From Microbacterium sp. 8M (GTDB taxonomy: Bacteria; Actinomycetota; Actinomycetes; Actinomycetales; Microbacteriaceae), in contig NZ_LR733284.1 in NCBI RefSeq assembly GCF_902506375.1, positions 624,071 through 688,070 of the forward strand: 64,000 bases of DNA, read 5' to 3'. Positions 39,563-49,277 of the stretch are shown here, one piece after another. The translations under genes and the position numbers were made by a program. The first letter of the stretch is position 1. Every line of letters starts with the position of its first letter. The notes beneath the pieces are model-generated. The model worked only from the letters and a program-made list of their open reading frames with translations, did not search any database and was not told the origin of the DNA.

Positions 39563-39711
39563 CGCGCACTGCTCCCGCCGCGCCGCAGATGCAGCGGCCC
39601 GGCGGATCCGCCACAATCGAAGAACAACTCAAGGGCTCTGTCACGGCACCCGGCTGTGCAACCACGTCGACCATCGGCGGGCTGCCGCCGCATCCACAGA
39701 AAGGCCCTGAC

Positions 39712-41604
39712 ATGACCGCTCTCCTTCCGCACCACGACGGATCCCCGCTGTACGTCTCGGACGACGCGCCCGCGCTCGGCGACGTCGTCCGGGTGCGCCT
39801 GCGCGTGCCCGCGGGCTACGGTCCGCTCGCCGCGGTGCGCACCCGCTCCAACCCCGACCACGAGCCGGAGTGGACCGATGCCGTCCGCATCGGCGCCGCC
39901 GACGGCTGGGACTGGTGGGAGGCGCCGGTCACGGTGCGCAACCCCCGCCACGGCTACCGCTTCCTGCTGCAGCACGAGGACGGCGGCATCGAGTGGCTGA
40001 ACCAGACCGGGATCCACCGCCTGGAGACCCTCGACGCCGAGGACTTCGCGCTCGTCGCCGAACCCGCACCGCCGGCGTGGCTGCACGAGTCCGTGATGTA
40101 CCAGGTCTTCCCCGACCGGTTCGCCCGCTCCGCGCAGGCCGACGAGCACCCGACGCCGGACTGGGCGATCCCCGCCGACTGGGACACCCCGGTGGATCCG
40201 GTGATGCCCGGCCGTGCGCTGCAGTTCTACGGCGGCGACCTGCCCGGCGTCATCGAGCACCTCGACCACCTCGTCGAGCTCGGCGTGAATCTGCTCTACC
40301 TGACGCCGGTGTTCCCGGCCGCGTCCAATCACCGCTACGACGCCTCGAGCTTCGACCGCATCGATCCGCTGCTGGGCGGCGACGAGGCGTACGCGCGGCT
40401 CATCGCGGAGGCGCACGCCCGCGGCATCAAGGTGATCGGCGACCTCACCAGCAACCACTCCGGCGACCGCCACGAGTGGTTCCGCGCGGCCTACGGACAC
40501 CCCGGCGCTCCGGAGGAGGAGTTCTACTACTTCACCGATGAGGACAACACGGAATACGAGTGCTGGATGGGCGCCGAGAGCCTGCCCAAGTTCGACTGGG
40601 CGAGCGAGGAGCTGCGCAAGCGGTTCATCACGGGGGAGGACTCCGCCGTGGCGCACTGGCTCAAGCCCCCGTACGGCGCCGACGGCTGGCGCGTGGACGT
40701 GGCGAACATGACCGGGCGCCTGGGGGCGATCGACCTGAACGCCGACGTGCGCCGGCTGCTGCGCGACACCGTGCGGGGGATCAACCCGGAGGCGATCCTG
40801 CTCGGCGAGTCCACCAACGACGCCACGAGCGACCTGCAGGGCGACGGGTGGGACGGCGCCATGACGTACCCGTCGTTCACGCGCCCGGTGTGGGCGTGGC
40901 TCAGCGAGCCGACCGGCGCGCCGTACCTCGACGCGGAGGGGGAGGAGCGCACCGAGAGCTGGTTCTTCGGGATGCAGATCGGCGGGATCCCGCGCTACAC
41001 CGCGCGCGACTTCGTGGACTCGATCACCCGGTTCACCGGCGGCATCCCGTGGCGGGTGCGGCTCGGCAACATGCAGCCGCTGGATACCCACGACACGGCG
41101 CGGTTCGCGACGAACGCGGCGCCCGGCACGGTGCCCGTCGCCGTGGGCCTGTCGATGACGCTTCCCGGGGTGCCCGTCGTGTTCGCCGGCGATGAGTTCG
41201 GCCTCACCGGCGTCGACGGCGAGTCCAGCCGCACCCCGATCCCGTGGGGCACGGAGGGGCAGCCGGAGACGGCGGAGCGCATCGCGCTGTACCGCGACCT
41301 CGTGGGGCTGCGCCGTGCGCACCCTGTGCTCGGCACCGGCGGCCTGCGCTGGCTGCACGTGGACGACGCGAGCGTGGTCTTCGTGCGGGAGTCGGCGCAG
41401 GAGTCGGTGCTCGTGCTCGCGACGCGCGGCGACGCCGATCTCGCGCTCCCGGCCGGGGCCCTCACGGGGGCCGCCCGGGCGGAGGCGCTGTTCGGCGACG
41501 CGACGCTCGCGGTCGCTTCGGACGGCGCTGTCGCGCTGGCCGCGTCAGGCCCCGCGTTCGCCGCCTGGGCGCTGCCGGGGGTGGCGACGCCGGACGCGCG
41601 CTGA
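39712..41604 (+). CDS. Glycoside hydrolase family 13 (cyclomaltodextrinase/neopullulanase-like)
   Basis: 630 residues, no signal peptide, so it acts on imported sugars. An N-terminal beta domain (about 1-115) precedes the catalytic barrel: VNLLYLTPVFPAASNHRYD, GDLTSNHSGD, nucleophile Asp in DGWRVDVANMTG (about 328), acid Glu in LLGESTND (about 366) and Asp in LDTHDTARF. A C-terminal beta domain follows. Such enzymes open cyclodextrins and cut maltodextrins or pullulan. AAAGG precedes the ATG. The 150-base gap after malG may hold a promoter, though none is clear. Exact specificity is not determined. Confidence 0.9.
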   Translation: MTALLPHHDGSPLYVSDDAPALGDVVRVRLRVPAGYGPLAAVRTRSNPDHEPEWTDAVRIGAADGWDWWEAPVTVRNPRHGYRFLLQHEDGGIEWLNQTGIHRLETLDAEDFALVAEPAPPAWLHESVMYQVFPDRFARSAQADEHPTPDWAIPADWDTPVDPVMPGRALQFYGGDLPGVIEHLDHLVELGVNLLYLTPVFPAASNHRYDASSFDRIDPLLGGDEAYARLIAEAHARGIKVIGDLTSNHSGDRHEWFRAAYGHPGAPEEEFYYFTDEDNTEYECWMGAESLPKFDWASEELRKRFITGEDSAVAHWLKPPYGADGWRVDVANMTGRLGAIDLNADVRRLLRDTVRGINPEAILLGESTNDATSDLQGDGWDGAMTYPSFTRPVWAWLSEPTGAPYLDAEGEERTESWFFGMQIGGIPRYTARDFVDSITRFTGGIPWRVRLGNMQPLDTHDTARFATNAAPGTVPVAVGLSMTLPGVPVVFAGDEFGLTGVDGESSRTPIPWGTEGQPETAERIALYRDLVGLRRAHPVLGTGGLRWLHVDDASVVFVRESAQESVLVLATRGDADLALPAGALTGAARAEALFGDATLAVASDGAVALAASGPAFAAWALPGVATPDAR

Positions 41605-41622
41605 GCCCTCCCGCGCGTTTCG

Positions 41623-41654
41623 GAAGGGCGCACGCTCTCGGGCGTACGCCCTTC
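41623..41654 (+). terminator. Terminator of the sugar operon
   Basis: GAAGGGCGCACGC (41623-41635) and GCGTACGCCCTTC (41642-41654) form a 13-bp stem with one mismatch, 19 bases after the GH13 stop. Confidence 0.75.
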
Positions 41655-41725
41655 GCGACGCGTGCGCGCCTTGGGGTGCGCCTTTCTCGGGGCGCCCTCG
41701 GGGTGCGCTCCCGTGTGCGCCTCCC

Positions 41726-41770
41726 GCCGCGTGCCCTCCCGGGTGCGCTTCCTGCCGCGTGCCCTCCCGG
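41726..41770. repeat. Direct repeat with 28-bp period
   Basis: GCCGCGTGCCCTCCCGG occurs at 41726-41742 and 41754-41770, inside a longer run of degenerate GGGTGCGC units (41680-41790). It is non-coding, between a terminator and a small gene. Confidence 0.65.
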
Positions 41771-41789
41771 CGGAGCCGGGGTGCGCTCG

Positions 41790-41795
41790 TAGGCT
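41790..41795 (+). promoter_or_regulatory. Leaderless -10 hexamer TAGGCT
   Basis: TAGGCT (41790-41795), CGGAGC, then ATG at 41802. It supports the reality of the 47-residue gene. Confidence 0.6.
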
Positions 41796-41801
41796 CGGAG
41801 C

Positions 41802-41945
41802 ATGGCTCGGATCGGTGGACGCAGCACGCCCCTGGCGTGGTTCGCCGGCGTGGTCTGCGCGGGCGTCGTCGCGGGCCTGGTGTACCTCGCGGCGCCGATG
41901 GGGCCCGTGATGCTGAAGTACTTCGGCGACCTCCTCGGACACTGA
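41802..41945 (+). CDS. Small single-span membrane protein
   Basis: 47 residues: MARIGGRSTPLAWF, then one long hydrophobic helix and a short polar C-terminus (KYFGDLLGH). The -10 hexamer TAGGCT exactly six bases before the ATG argues strongly for expression. The family is not identified, but the Arg/Gly-rich start followed by a single span is typical of conserved small actinobacterial membrane proteins. It is too short for routine gene calling. Confidence 0.65.
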   Translation: MARIGGRSTPLAWFAGVVCAGVVAGLVYLAAPMGPVMLKYFGDLLGH

Positions 41946-42060
41946 TCCGCGCGGGCGATCCGGCAGCCGGCAGCGCAGCGCGACGCCCGGTGGTGCAGCG
42001 CGGCGACGGCCGGTTCCTGGGTTTCCGGCACGCCTTCGCCGTCCCGTCGCGCGCCGGAGT

Positions 42061-42066
42061 TAACCT
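42061..42066 (+). promoter_or_regulatory. -10 hexamer TAACCT
   Basis: TAACCT followed by a leader of about 25 bases with GGAGGAG before the ATG at 42097. Confidence 0.45.
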
Positions 42067-42096
42067 CGGAGCACCGCATCCCTATGGAGGAGCCCC

Positions 42097-43188
42097 ATGA
42101 GTGACCACGAGGTTTCGAAGCCGGCGCAGGCGCACGACGTCGACGACGCCGTGGCCGCCGCGCCCGAGCAGGACGCCCAGGGCGCCGCCGGGACGCCGGA
42201 CGCCGAGCGGGCCGCGCAGGACACGTCCGCTGCCGCCGCGGAGGACGCGCCGACGTCGCAGGCCGACGCGGAGACCGTTGCCCCCGATCACGCCGCCGTG
42301 GCGCAGAGCGCGAACGCGAGCCTCGCCGAGGCCGAACGCGCCGCCGCCGACGCCACCGCACCCGCGACGGACGCCGCGCCGCAGACCTCCGCCGCCGACC
42401 GCAGGCCGGACGCGGATCCCGATCTCGCCGCGTTCGAGGAGGCCGAGGCGGCGTACCCCGGCACCTTCGGCGGCACCTTCACCCCGCCGCCCGCGGGGGC
42501 CACCGCCGAGACCACCGTGCTCGAGAACGCGACCACGCGCCCCGAGACCGCCGACGACGCCCGCACCCAGGTGCTCGCCCCGCCGCCCGCCGCCGTGGCC
42601 GCGCCGACCGCCGTCGTCGAGGCGCCCCCGATCTTCGTGCAGGCTCCGGAGCCGCCGCGCGAGCGCGGCAACCGCGGCGCGATCTTCGGCATCGGCCTGC
42701 TGGCGGCGATCGCGTTCGCGATCCTGTACCTGGGCACCGCTCTCGGGATCGCGGCGATCGAGGGCAACTTCACCACGGCGGACAGCGTCGTCCCGGTGCT
42801 GCTCGATCACCTGCGCAGCGCCGGTCTCTGGGTTCCCGTGGCCGCGTTCGCGGTCGGGTTCTGGCTGCTCGGCGGCATCATCAACCGCGGTCGCTGGGGC
42901 TTCTGGGTCGTCTTCGGCATCATCGTCGGCGCCTTCGCGTACGGCGGGCACGTGCTCGGCGCGATCGGATCCGTGGAGTTCTGGAAGCTGGGCGGATCCG
43001 AGATCGCCGGCCTCGCCAACGCCCAGCTGCTCTCGCCGCTCGCGATCGCCGCGTTCATCTTCGGCCGCGAGCTCACGATCTGGTTCGGCGCCTGGGCCGC
43101 GCGCACGGGCGCCCGTCGCACCGCGCAGAACGAGGAGGCGCAGCGCGAGTACGAGCGCGTCCTCGAGGCCGGTCCGCAGCTGCCGTAG
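42097..43188 (+). CDS. Membrane protein with long disordered Ala/Pro-rich N-terminus
   Basis: 363 residues. The first 190 residues are Ala, Asp, Pro and Thr rich and presumably disordered in the cytosol. Then come about four transmembrane helices (GAIFGIGLLAAIAFAILYLGTALGIAA, LWVPVAAFAVGFWLLGGII, WGFWVVFGIIVGAFAYGGHVL, LSPLAIAAFIFGRELTIWFGAWAA). No known domain. GGAGGAG precedes the ATG. The following membrane-protein frame continues in phase past the TAG stop at 43186-43188. Confidence 0.78.
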   Translation: MSDHEVSKPAQAHDVDDAVAAAPEQDAQGAAGTPDAERAAQDTSAAAAEDAPTSQADAETVAPDHAAVAQSANASLAEAERAAADATAPATDAAPQTSAADRRPDADPDLAAFEEAEAAYPGTFGGTFTPPPAGATAETTVLENATTRPETADDARTQVLAPPPAAVAAPTAVVEAPPIFVQAPEPPRERGNRGAIFGIGLLAAIAFAILYLGTALGIAAIEGNFTTADSVVPVLLDHLRSAGLWVPVAAFAVGFWLLGGIINRGRWGFWVVFGIIVGAFAYGGHVLGAIGSVEFWKLGGSEIAGLANAQLLSPLAIAAFIFGRELTIWFGAWAARTGARRTAQNEEAQREYERVLEAGPQLP

Positions 43189-43296
43189 CAGCCGGGCCCG
43201 TCAGGGCAGGAGATCATCACGAACGACATCACGCCGAACCCCCGCGAGCCTCGGCCCGCGGGGGTTCGGCCTGTCCTCGCCTGGGTCATCGGCGTC

Positions 43297-43722
43297 GTGT
43301 CGTTCTTCGCGCTCACCATCATGGGCCTGGGTTTGCTGAGCCTGTTCGCCGAGCACGACATCATCTCGGTGCCGCGGCTGGGGCAGATCCCCGGCGCCGT
43401 GGGCATGGTGCTCGCGGTGCTCGTGTTCGCGCTCGCGCTGTGGGCGGTGCTCGCCGACCGGCGGCCGTCGTTCGTGGCGACGGTGTTCCTCGCCCTCGGC
43501 GCCGCGCTCGGCCACCTCGGCGGAGTGTGGGGCGCCGCGGTCGCGGAGGGCGCCGGCGCCGTCGACGCCACCGCCGCGGCCGGCCAGCTGGTGCTCGGCG
43601 GGGCGAGCGCGGTGATCGTGGTCGCGGCGCTGATCGCGGCGTGGGTGGCGATCGCCCTGCGCCGCACGGCCGCGCAGGCGCCGCACTGGCCCTGGGAGAA
43701 GGGCGACGACGAGCGGCCCTGA
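43297..43722 (+). CDS. Small membrane protein, start codon unclear
   Basis: 141 residues from GTG 43297, the first standard start, with about four hydrophobic helices. This start cuts into the first helix: the in-frame codons before it read ITNDITPNPREPRPAGVRPVLAWVIGV, which looks like genuine protein and is preceded by GGCAGGAG, but the codon in the start position (43216) is ATC. Either ATC is used, the base is altered, or ribosomes read through the in-frame TAG at 43186. Function unknown; probably coupled to the upstream membrane protein. Confidence 0.65.
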   Translation: MSFFALTIMGLGLLSLFAEHDIISVPRLGQIPGAVGMVLAVLVFALALWAVLADRRPSFVATVFLALGAALGHLGGVWGAAVAEGAGAVDATAAAGQLVLGGASAVIVVAALIAAWVAIALRRTAAQAPHWPWEKGDDERP

Positions 43723-43908
43723 CCTCATGCCGCGCACGCGGGCGCGGTGCCGGGATCCGGTGAACGCGCCGAGATGAGGAGGATCCGGGCCGATCCGCCT
43801 CCTCGGGGTCGATAGACCCGGTCCCGGCGCCGCCCATGCGCCTCCGCAGGCAGCCCGGGCCGGCGCCGCGATCTCGCGCGCCGCTGCCGCCCGGGCGTGT
43901 CCGCGCCG

Positions 43909-43914
43909 TACGCT
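43909..43914 (+). promoter_or_regulatory. Leaderless -10 hexamer TACGCT
   Basis: TACGCT (43909-43914), GGATGT, then GTG 43921. It selects GTG 43921 over the upstream ATG at 43897, which lies before the hexamer. Confidence 0.6.
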
Positions 43915-43920
43915 GGATGT

Positions 43921-44568
43921 GTGGAGCGCTCGTTGGAGACGCAGGTGGACCAGGCCGTCGAGGCCTGGCTGCGCTGGGTGCCGCGGTGGGAGCCCGCGAC
44001 GCACCGCGGGCGGGTCGCTCCATGCCGGCGCTGCATGGGATCCCCGGTGCTGTCCGCGGCGGGCATCGGCGCGAACGTCCCGCACGGCGTGCAGCACGGG
44101 CTGTCCACCCGGATCAAGACCATCGTCGACCACGCGGTCGCCGAGTACACGGCGCGCAACCTTCCGATGCTGCAGAGCGAGCTCGACCAGCAGGCGGCGC
44201 GCAACCGCGCCCGCGCGTACCGGCCGACGGAGGACCTCGAGCCCGAGTACGAGGGCATGCCGCTGGACCCGGATCCGGTGCCGGGCGCGCCGTTCCTGTT
44301 CACGCTCGCCGGCATGGCCGACGAGGACGCGGGGGAGCTGCCGCCACTGCCGCCGCTCAGCGATGAGGCGAAGGCGGCGCTGCGTCGCGAGGTGGCGCTG
44401 GCCGACGACTACGCGAACGTGGTGGGCCGCGAGATCTGCGGCCTGCTCCTGCGGCACCGGCTGCGCGTGCAGGCGGCGATCAGCGAGTACGTCGAGCCCC
44501 AGATCGAGGCGCTGCTCGCCGAGCTCACCGAGGCGCTGGACTCGCCCTTCGACCCCGACACGTTCTGA
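43921..44568 (+). CDS. Conserved hypothetical protein upstream of the str operon
   Basis: 215 residues, mostly helical and acidic, no signal peptide or membrane span. A CRRC motif (PCRRCMGS, about residues 34-41) may bind metal. Long helices (TRIKTIVDHAVAEYTARNLPMLQSELDQQAARNRARAY and LRVQAAISEYVEPQIEALLAELTEAL) suggest an oligomer. No family was recognised. GTG 43921 is set by the leaderless promoter. Its function and any link to the ribosomal genes are unknown. Confidence 0.72.
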   Translation: MERSLETQVDQAVEAWLRWVPRWEPATHRGRVAPCRRCMGSPVLSAAGIGANVPHGVQHGLSTRIKTIVDHAVAEYTARNLPMLQSELDQQAARNRARAYRPTEDLEPEYEGMPLDPDPVPGAPFLFTLAGMADEDAGELPPLPPLSDEAKAALRREVALADDYANVVGREICGLLLRHRLRVQAAISEYVEPQIEALLAELTEALDSPFDPDTF

Positions 44569-44601
44569 TCCCCGCGCCCCGGCGCGCCGCGTGCCCTCCA
44601 T

Positions 44602-44630
44602 TTGACCGGCGTGTTACCGCGCATTACCAT
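44602..44630 (+). promoter_or_regulatory. str operon promoter
   Basis: TTGACC (44602-44607), a 17-base spacer and TACCAT (44625-44630). Transcription would start near 44637, leaving a leader of about 160 bases before rpsL. Confidence 0.75.
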
Positions 44631-44796
44631 AGAGCGGGTATGCGTGTGTCTTGACGCGCGCGTATCGGGCACCGGCACTCGCCGGCTCCGCCCCCACGGC
44701 ATACCCACCATTCACACGAACGCCGTTCTCGGCGTGCGGGCGGGTCTGATGTGAAACCCATCACGCTGTCACCGTGCAGCACAACAAGGAGAAGCA

Positions 44797-45165
44797 GTGC
44801 CAACTATTCAGCAGTTGGTTCGCAAGGGTCGTTCGCCGAAGGTCTCCAAGACCAAGGCTCCCGCTCTGAAGTCGAACCCGCAGCAGGCCGGCGTGTGCAC
44901 CCGTGTGTACACCACCACCCCGAAGAAGCCGAACTCGGCGATGCGCAAGGTCGCTCGTGTGAAGCTCCGCAACGGCACCGAGGTCACCGCGTACATCCCC
45001 GGTGAGGGCCACAACCTGCAGGAGCACTCGCTGGTGCTCGTGCGCGGTGGTCGTGTCAAGGACCTCCCCGGTGTCCGCTACAAGATCGTCCGTGGCGCCC
45101 TGGACACCCAGGCCGTCAAGAACCGTAAGCAGGCTCGTTCCCGCTACGGCGCGAAGAAGGGTTGA
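44797..45165 (+). CDS. rpsL: Ribosomal protein S12
   Basis: 122 residues. Decoding-centre protein of the small subunit. [16 protein letters not shown] and the [11 protein letters not shown] loop hold the Lys and Pro residues where streptomycin-resistance mutations arise; both are wild-type here. Start GTG 44797 follows AAGGAGAAGCA. First gene of the str operon; rpsG follows after five bases. Confidence 0.98.
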   Translation: MPTIQQLVRKGRSPKVSKTKAPALKSNPQQAGVCTRVYTTTPKKPNSAMRKVARVKLRNGTEVTAYIPGEGHNLQEHSLVLVRGGRVKDLPGVRYKIVRGALDTQAVKNRKQARSRYGAKKG

Positions 45166-45170
45166 GTTAG

Positions 45171-45641
45171 ATGCCTCGTAAGGGCCCCGCCCCCAAGCGC
45201 CCCGTCGTCAACGACCCGGTCTACGGCGCTCCGATCGTCAGCCAGCTGGTCAACAAGATCCTCATCGACGGCAAGAAGTCGCTCGCTGAGGCCATCGTCT
45301 ACGGCGCCCTCCGCGGCGTCGAGGCGAAGAGCGGCCAGGATGCCGTCGCGACCCTGAAGAAGGCGCTCGACAACATCCGCCCGACCCTCGAGGTCAAGAG
45401 CCGCCGTGTCGGTGGCTCGACCTACCAGGTCCCGGTCGAGGTGAAGCCGCACCGCGCGAACACCCTCGCCCTCCGCTGGCTCGTCGGCTACGCCAAGAGC
45501 CGCCGTGAGAAGACCATGACCGAGCGCCTCCAGAACGAGATCCTGGACGCCTCGAACGGCCTGGGTGCCGCGGTCAAGCGCCGCGAGGACACTCACAAGA
45601 TGGCCGAGTCGAACCGCGCCTTCGCGCACTACCGCTGGTAA
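45171..45641 (+). CDS. rpsG: Ribosomal protein S7
   Basis: 156 residues. Primary 16S rRNA-binding protein of the small-subunit head. [19 protein letters not shown] and [25 protein letters not shown] are conserved. In many bacteria S7 represses its own operon by binding the rpsL-rpsG junction, but only five bases separate the genes here. A strong hairpin follows the stop. Confidence 0.98.
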   Translation: MPRKGPAPKRPVVNDPVYGAPIVSQLVNKILIDGKKSLAEAIVYGALRGVEAKSGQDAVATLKKALDNIRPTLEVKSRRVGGSTYQVPVEVKPHRANTLALRWLVGYAKSRREKTMTERLQNEILDASNGLGAAVKRREDTHKMAESNRAFAHYRW

Positions 45642-45654
45642 TCAGCCAGTCGGG

Positions 45655-45688
45655 CCGGAGCCGGATCCCGCACGGGATCCGGCTCCGG
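45655..45688 (+). terminator. Hairpin between rpsG and fusA
   Basis: CCGGAGCCGGATCCCG (45655-45670) with CGGGATCCGGCTCCGG (45673-45688): a perfect 16-bp stem without T run, containing two GGATCC. It may end part of the transcription or be an RNA cleavage point before fusA. Confidence 0.8.
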
Positions 45689-45742
45689 CACCCCACACTT
45701 TCCTTCGTCGCATAACGACAGCAAGAAGATAAGGACACCCCC

Positions 45743-47857
45743 GTGGCACAAGAAGTGCTCACCGACCTGAGCAAGGTCCGCAACATCGGCATCATGGCGC
45801 ACATCGATGCCGGTAAGACCACGACGACCGAGCGCATCCTGTTCTACACGGGTGTGAACCACAAGCTCGGCGAGACCCACGACGGTGCGTCGACGACCGA
45901 CTGGATGGAGCAGGAGAAGGAGCGCGGCATCACGATCACGTCGGCCGCCGTGACCTGCTTCTGGAACAAGAACCAGATCAACATCATCGACACCCCCGGT
46001 CACGTGGACTTCACGGTCGAGGTGGAGCGCTCGCTCCGCGTCCTCGACGGCGCGGTCGCCGTGTTCGACGGCAAGGAGGGCGTGGAGCCCCAGTCCGAGA
46101 CCGTGTGGCGCCAGGCCGACAAGTACAACGTCCCCCGCATCTGCTTCGTCAACAAGATGGACAAGCTCGGCGCGGACTTCTACTACACCGTCGACACCAT
46201 CGTGAACCGCCTCGGCGCCAAGCCCCTCGTGCTGCAGCTGCCGATCGGCGCCGAGAACGACTTCGTCGGCGTGGTCGACCTCATCGAGATGCGCGCGCTG
46301 GTGTGGCCCGGCGACGCCAAGGGTGACGTGACCATGGGCGCCTCGTACGAGGTGCAGGAGATCCCGGCCGACCTCAAGGACAAGGCCGAGGAGTACCGTC
46401 ACGCGCTGCTCGAGACCGTCGCCGAGTCCGACGACGTGCTGCTGGAGAAGTACTTCGGCGGCGAGGAGCTGACCGTCGCCGAGATCAAGGGCGCCATCCG
46501 CAAGATGGTCATCGCCAGCGAGATCTACCCGGTGCTGTGCGGCTCGGCGTTCAAGAACCGCGGTGTGCAGCCGATGCTGGACGCGGTCGTCGACTTCCTG
46601 CCGTCGCCGCTGGACATCCCGGCCATCGAGGCGCACGACCCGAAGGACGAGGAGAAGATCATCGAGCGTCACCCCGACGCCAAGGATCCCTTCGCCGCCC
46701 TGGCCTTCAAGGTCGCCGTGCACCCGTTCTTCGGTCGTCTCACCTACGTGCGCGTGTACTCGGGCGAGCTCGAGTCGGGCGCCCAGGTCATCAACTCGAC
46801 CAAGGGCAAGAAGGAGCGCATCGGGAAGATCTTCCAGATGCACGCCAACAAGGAGAACCCGGTCGACAAGCTGACCGCCGGCAACATCTACGCCGTGATC
46901 GGCCTGAAGGACACCACCACCGGTGACACCCTGGCTGCGATCGACGCGCCGGTCGTCCTCGAGTCGATGACGTTCCCGGAGCCGGTCATCGAGGTCGCCA
47001 TCGAGCCGAAGACCAAGGCCGACCAGGAGAAGCTGGGCACCGCGATCCAGAAGCTCGCCGAAGAGGACCCGACGTTCCGCACGGAGCTCAACCCCGAGAC
47101 CGGTCAGACGACCATCAAGGGCATGGGCGAGCTGCACCTGGACATCCTCGTGGACCGCATGAAGCGCGAGTTCAAGGTCGAGGCGAACGTCGGCAAGCCG
47201 CAGGTGGCCTACCGCGAGACGATCAAGAAGGCCGTCGAGAAGCACGACTACACCCACAAGAAGCAGACGGGTGGATCGGGCCAGTTCGCGAAGATCCAGT
47301 TCACGCTCGAGCCCCTCGAGGTGACCGCGGAGCAGAGCTACGAGTTCGTCAACCAGGTCACCGGTGGGCGCATCCCGCGCGAGTACATCGAGCCGACGAA
47401 CCAGGGCTTCCAGGACGCCATGGCCACCGGTGCCCTCGCGGGCTACCCGATGGTCGGCGTCAAGGCGATCCTGATCGACGGCGCGTCGCACGACGTCGAC
47501 TCCTCGGAGATGGCGTTCAAGATCGCGGGCTCGATGGGCTTCAAGGAGGCCGTCAAGCGCGCGAACCCGGTGCTGCTCGAGCCGCTGATGGCCGTCGAGG
47601 TCCGTACTCCGGAGGAGTACATGGGCGACGTCATCGGCGACCTGAACTCGCGTCGTGGCCAGATCCAGTCGATGGAGGACGCCCAGGGCGTCAAGGTCGT
47701 GCGCGCGTCGGTCCCGCTGTCCGAGATGTTCGGCTACATCGGCGACCTGCGCTCGAAGACCTCGGGCCGCGCCGTGTACTCGATGGAGTTCGACAGCTAC
47801 GCCGAGGTCCCGAAGGCCGTCGCCGACGAGATCATCCAGAAGACCAAGGGCGAGTAA
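45743..47857 (+). CDS. fusA: Elongation factor G
   Basis: 704 residues. Translocase GTPase of the ribosome. G1 [15 protein letters not shown], switch [25 protein letters not shown] and [10 protein letters not shown] are intact, and domains II-V follow. GTG start after AAGGACACCC. The FBP-domain protein at 1115-1603 is a possible partner of this factor. The gap before it (about 100 bases) contains the hairpin at 45655-45688. Confidence 0.98.
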   Translation: MAQEVLTDLSKVRNIGIMAHIDAGKTTTTERILFYTGVNHKLGETHDGASTTDWMEQEKERGITITSAAVTCFWNKNQINIIDTPGHVDFTVEVERSLRVLDGAVAVFDGKEGVEPQSETVWRQADKYNVPRICFVNKMDKLGADFYYTVDTIVNRLGAKPLVLQLPIGAENDFVGVVDLIEMRALVWPGDAKGDVTMGASYEVQEIPADLKDKAEEYRHALLETVAESDDVLLEKYFGGEELTVAEIKGAIRKMVIASEIYPVLCGSAFKNRGVQPMLDAVVDFLPSPLDIPAIEAHDPKDEEKIIERHPDAKDPFAALAFKVAVHPFFGRLTYVRVYSGELESGAQVINSTKGKKERIGKIFQMHANKENPVDKLTAGNIYAVIGLKDTTTGDTLAAIDAPVVLESMTFPEPVIEVAIEPKTKADQEKLGTAIQKLAEEDPTFRTELNPETGQTTIKGMGELHLDILVDRMKREFKVEANVGKPQVAYRETIKKAVEKHDYTHKKQTGGSGQFAKIQFTLEPLEVTAEQSYEFVNQVTGGRIPREYIEPTNQGFQDAMATGALAGYPMVGVKAILIDGASHDVDSSEMAFKIAGSMGFKEAVKRANPVLLEPLMAVEVRTPEEYMGDVIGDLNSRRGQIQSMEDAQGVKVVRASVPLSEMFGYIGDLRSKTSGRAVYSMEFDSYAEVPKAVADEIIQKTKGE

Positions 47858-47866
47858 GCCCTAGGA

Positions 47867-47926
47867 GCCTGGCGGATCCGGTCCCTGCCCGACGAGGGGA
47901 TCCCAGGGTCCCGGATCCGCCCAGGC
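47867..47926 (+). terminator. Terminator after fusA
   Basis: GCCTGGCGGATCCGG (47867-47881) pairs with CCGGATCCGCCCAGGC (47911-47926) with one bulge; the loop itself can fold again (CCCTGCCC, GGGGATCCCAGGG). The stem holds GGATCC. Confidence 0.7.
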
Positions 47927-47955
47927 ACTCAGACAACTTCACATCGCCTCTCTAC

Positions 47956-47961
47956 TAAACT
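47956..47961 (+). promoter_or_regulatory. tuf promoter -10 TAAACT
   Basis: TAAACT in an AT-richer stretch (CTCTCTACTAAACTGAG) 76 bases before tuf. A -35 is not obvious. GAGGAGGACCCA serves as the ribosome binding site. Confidence 0.5.
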
Positions 47962-48036
47962 GAGAATCTGAACCCGTAGGAAAGCGGTCACAATCCAGTG
48001 CCCGGTGCCCCTACATGACGTCCTGAGGAGGACCCA

Positions 48037-49230
48037 GTGGCTAAGGCCAAGTTCGAGCGGACCAAGCCGCACGTGAACATCGGAACGATCGGTCACGTCG
48101 ACCACGGCAAGACCACGCTCACCGCCGCGATCTCGAAGGTGCTCGCCGACAAGTACCCGTCGGCCACCAACGTGCAGCGCGACTTCGCGTCGATCGACTC
48201 CGCTCCCGAGGAGCGTCAGCGCGGTATCACGATCAACATCTCGCACGTCGAGTACGAGACCCCGAAGCGTCACTACGCTCACGTCGACGCGCCCGGTCAC
48301 GCCGACTACATCAAGAACATGATCACCGGTGCGGCGCAGATGGACGGCGCGATCCTCGTGGTCGCCGCCACCGACGGCCCGATGGCCCAGACCCGCGAGC
48401 ACGTGCTGCTCGCCAAGCAGGTCGGCGTGCCGTACCTGCTCGTCGCACTGAACAAGAGCGACATGGTCGACGACGAGGAGATCCTGGAGCTCGTCGAGCT
48501 CGAGGTCCGCGAGCTGCTGTCGTCGCAGGACTTCGACGGTGACAACGCCCCCGTCGTGCGCGTCTCGGGCCTGAAGGCTCTCGAGGGCGACGAGAAGTGG
48601 GTTCAGTCGATCGTCGAGCTCATGGAGGCCGTTGACGAGTCCATCCCGGACCCGGTGCGCGACAAGGACAAGCCGTTCCTGATGCCGATCGAGGACGTCT
48701 TCACCATCACCGGTCGTGGCACGGTCGTCACGGGTCGCGCCGAGCGCGGTACCCTCGCGATCAACTCCGAGGTCGAGATCGTCGGCATCCGCCCGACGCA
48801 GAAGACCACGGTCACCGGTATCGAGATGTTCCACAAGCAGCTCGACGAGGCGTGGGCCGGCGAGAACTGCGGTCTTCTCCTCCGCGGCACCAAGCGCGAG
48901 GACGTCGAGCGCGGCCAGGTCGTGGTGAAGCCGGGTTCGATCACCCCGCACACCGAGTTCGAGGGCACCGCGTACATCCTGTCCAAGGACGAGGGTGGCC
49001 GCCACAACCCCTTCTACACGAACTACCGTCCGCAGTTCTACTTCCGTACCACGGACGTGACCGGCGTCATCACGCTGCCCGAGGGCACCGAGATGGTCAT
49101 GCCCGGTGACACCACGGACATGAAGGTCGACCTCATCCAGCCGATCGCCATGGAAGAGGGCCTCGGCTTCGCGATCCGTGAGGGTGGCCGCACCGTCGGC
49201 GCCGGCACGGTGACCAAGGTCATCAAGTAA
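48037..49230 (+). CDS. tuf: Elongation factor Tu
   Basis: 397 residues. G1 [40 protein letters not shown] and [12 protein letters not shown] are intact, followed by domains 2 and 3. It brings aminoacyl-tRNA to the ribosome. GTG start at 48037. A separate promoter and terminator suggest much transcription is independent of fusA. Confidence 0.98.
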   Translation: MAKAKFERTKPHVNIGTIGHVDHGKTTLTAAISKVLADKYPSATNVQRDFASIDSAPEERQRGITINISHVEYETPKRHYAHVDAPGHADYIKNMITGAAQMDGAILVVAATDGPMAQTREHVLLAKQVGVPYLLVALNKSDMVDDEEILELVELEVRELLSSQDFDGDNAPVVRVSGLKALEGDEKWVQSIVELMEAVDESIPDPVRDKDKPFLMPIEDVFTITGRGTVVTGRAERGTLAINSEVEIVGIRPTQKTTVTGIEMFHKQLDEAWAGENCGLLLRGTKREDVERGQVVVKPGSITPHTEFEGTAYILSKDEGGRHNPFYTNYRPQFYFRTTDVTGVITLPEGTEMVMPGDTTDMKVDLIQPIAMEEGLGFAIREGGRTVGAGTVTKVIK

Positions 49231-49247
49231 GCACCTGCTTCTGCGCG

Positions 49248-49277
49248 CAGGGGTCGGGCCTTCGGGTCCGGCCCCTG
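49248..49277 (+). terminator. Terminator after tuf
   Basis: CAGGGGTCGGGCC (49248-49260), TTCG tetraloop, GGTCCGGCCCCTG (49265-49277): 13 bp including two G-U pairs, closed by the extra-stable C(UUCG)G loop. Confidence 0.88.

Noticed and set aside
43836..44366. Arg/Ala-rich plus-strand frame overlapping the hypothetical gene at 43921
   Set aside because: The 43921 frame has the promoter hexamer, balanced amino-acid use and a helical pattern; this one is a shadow.
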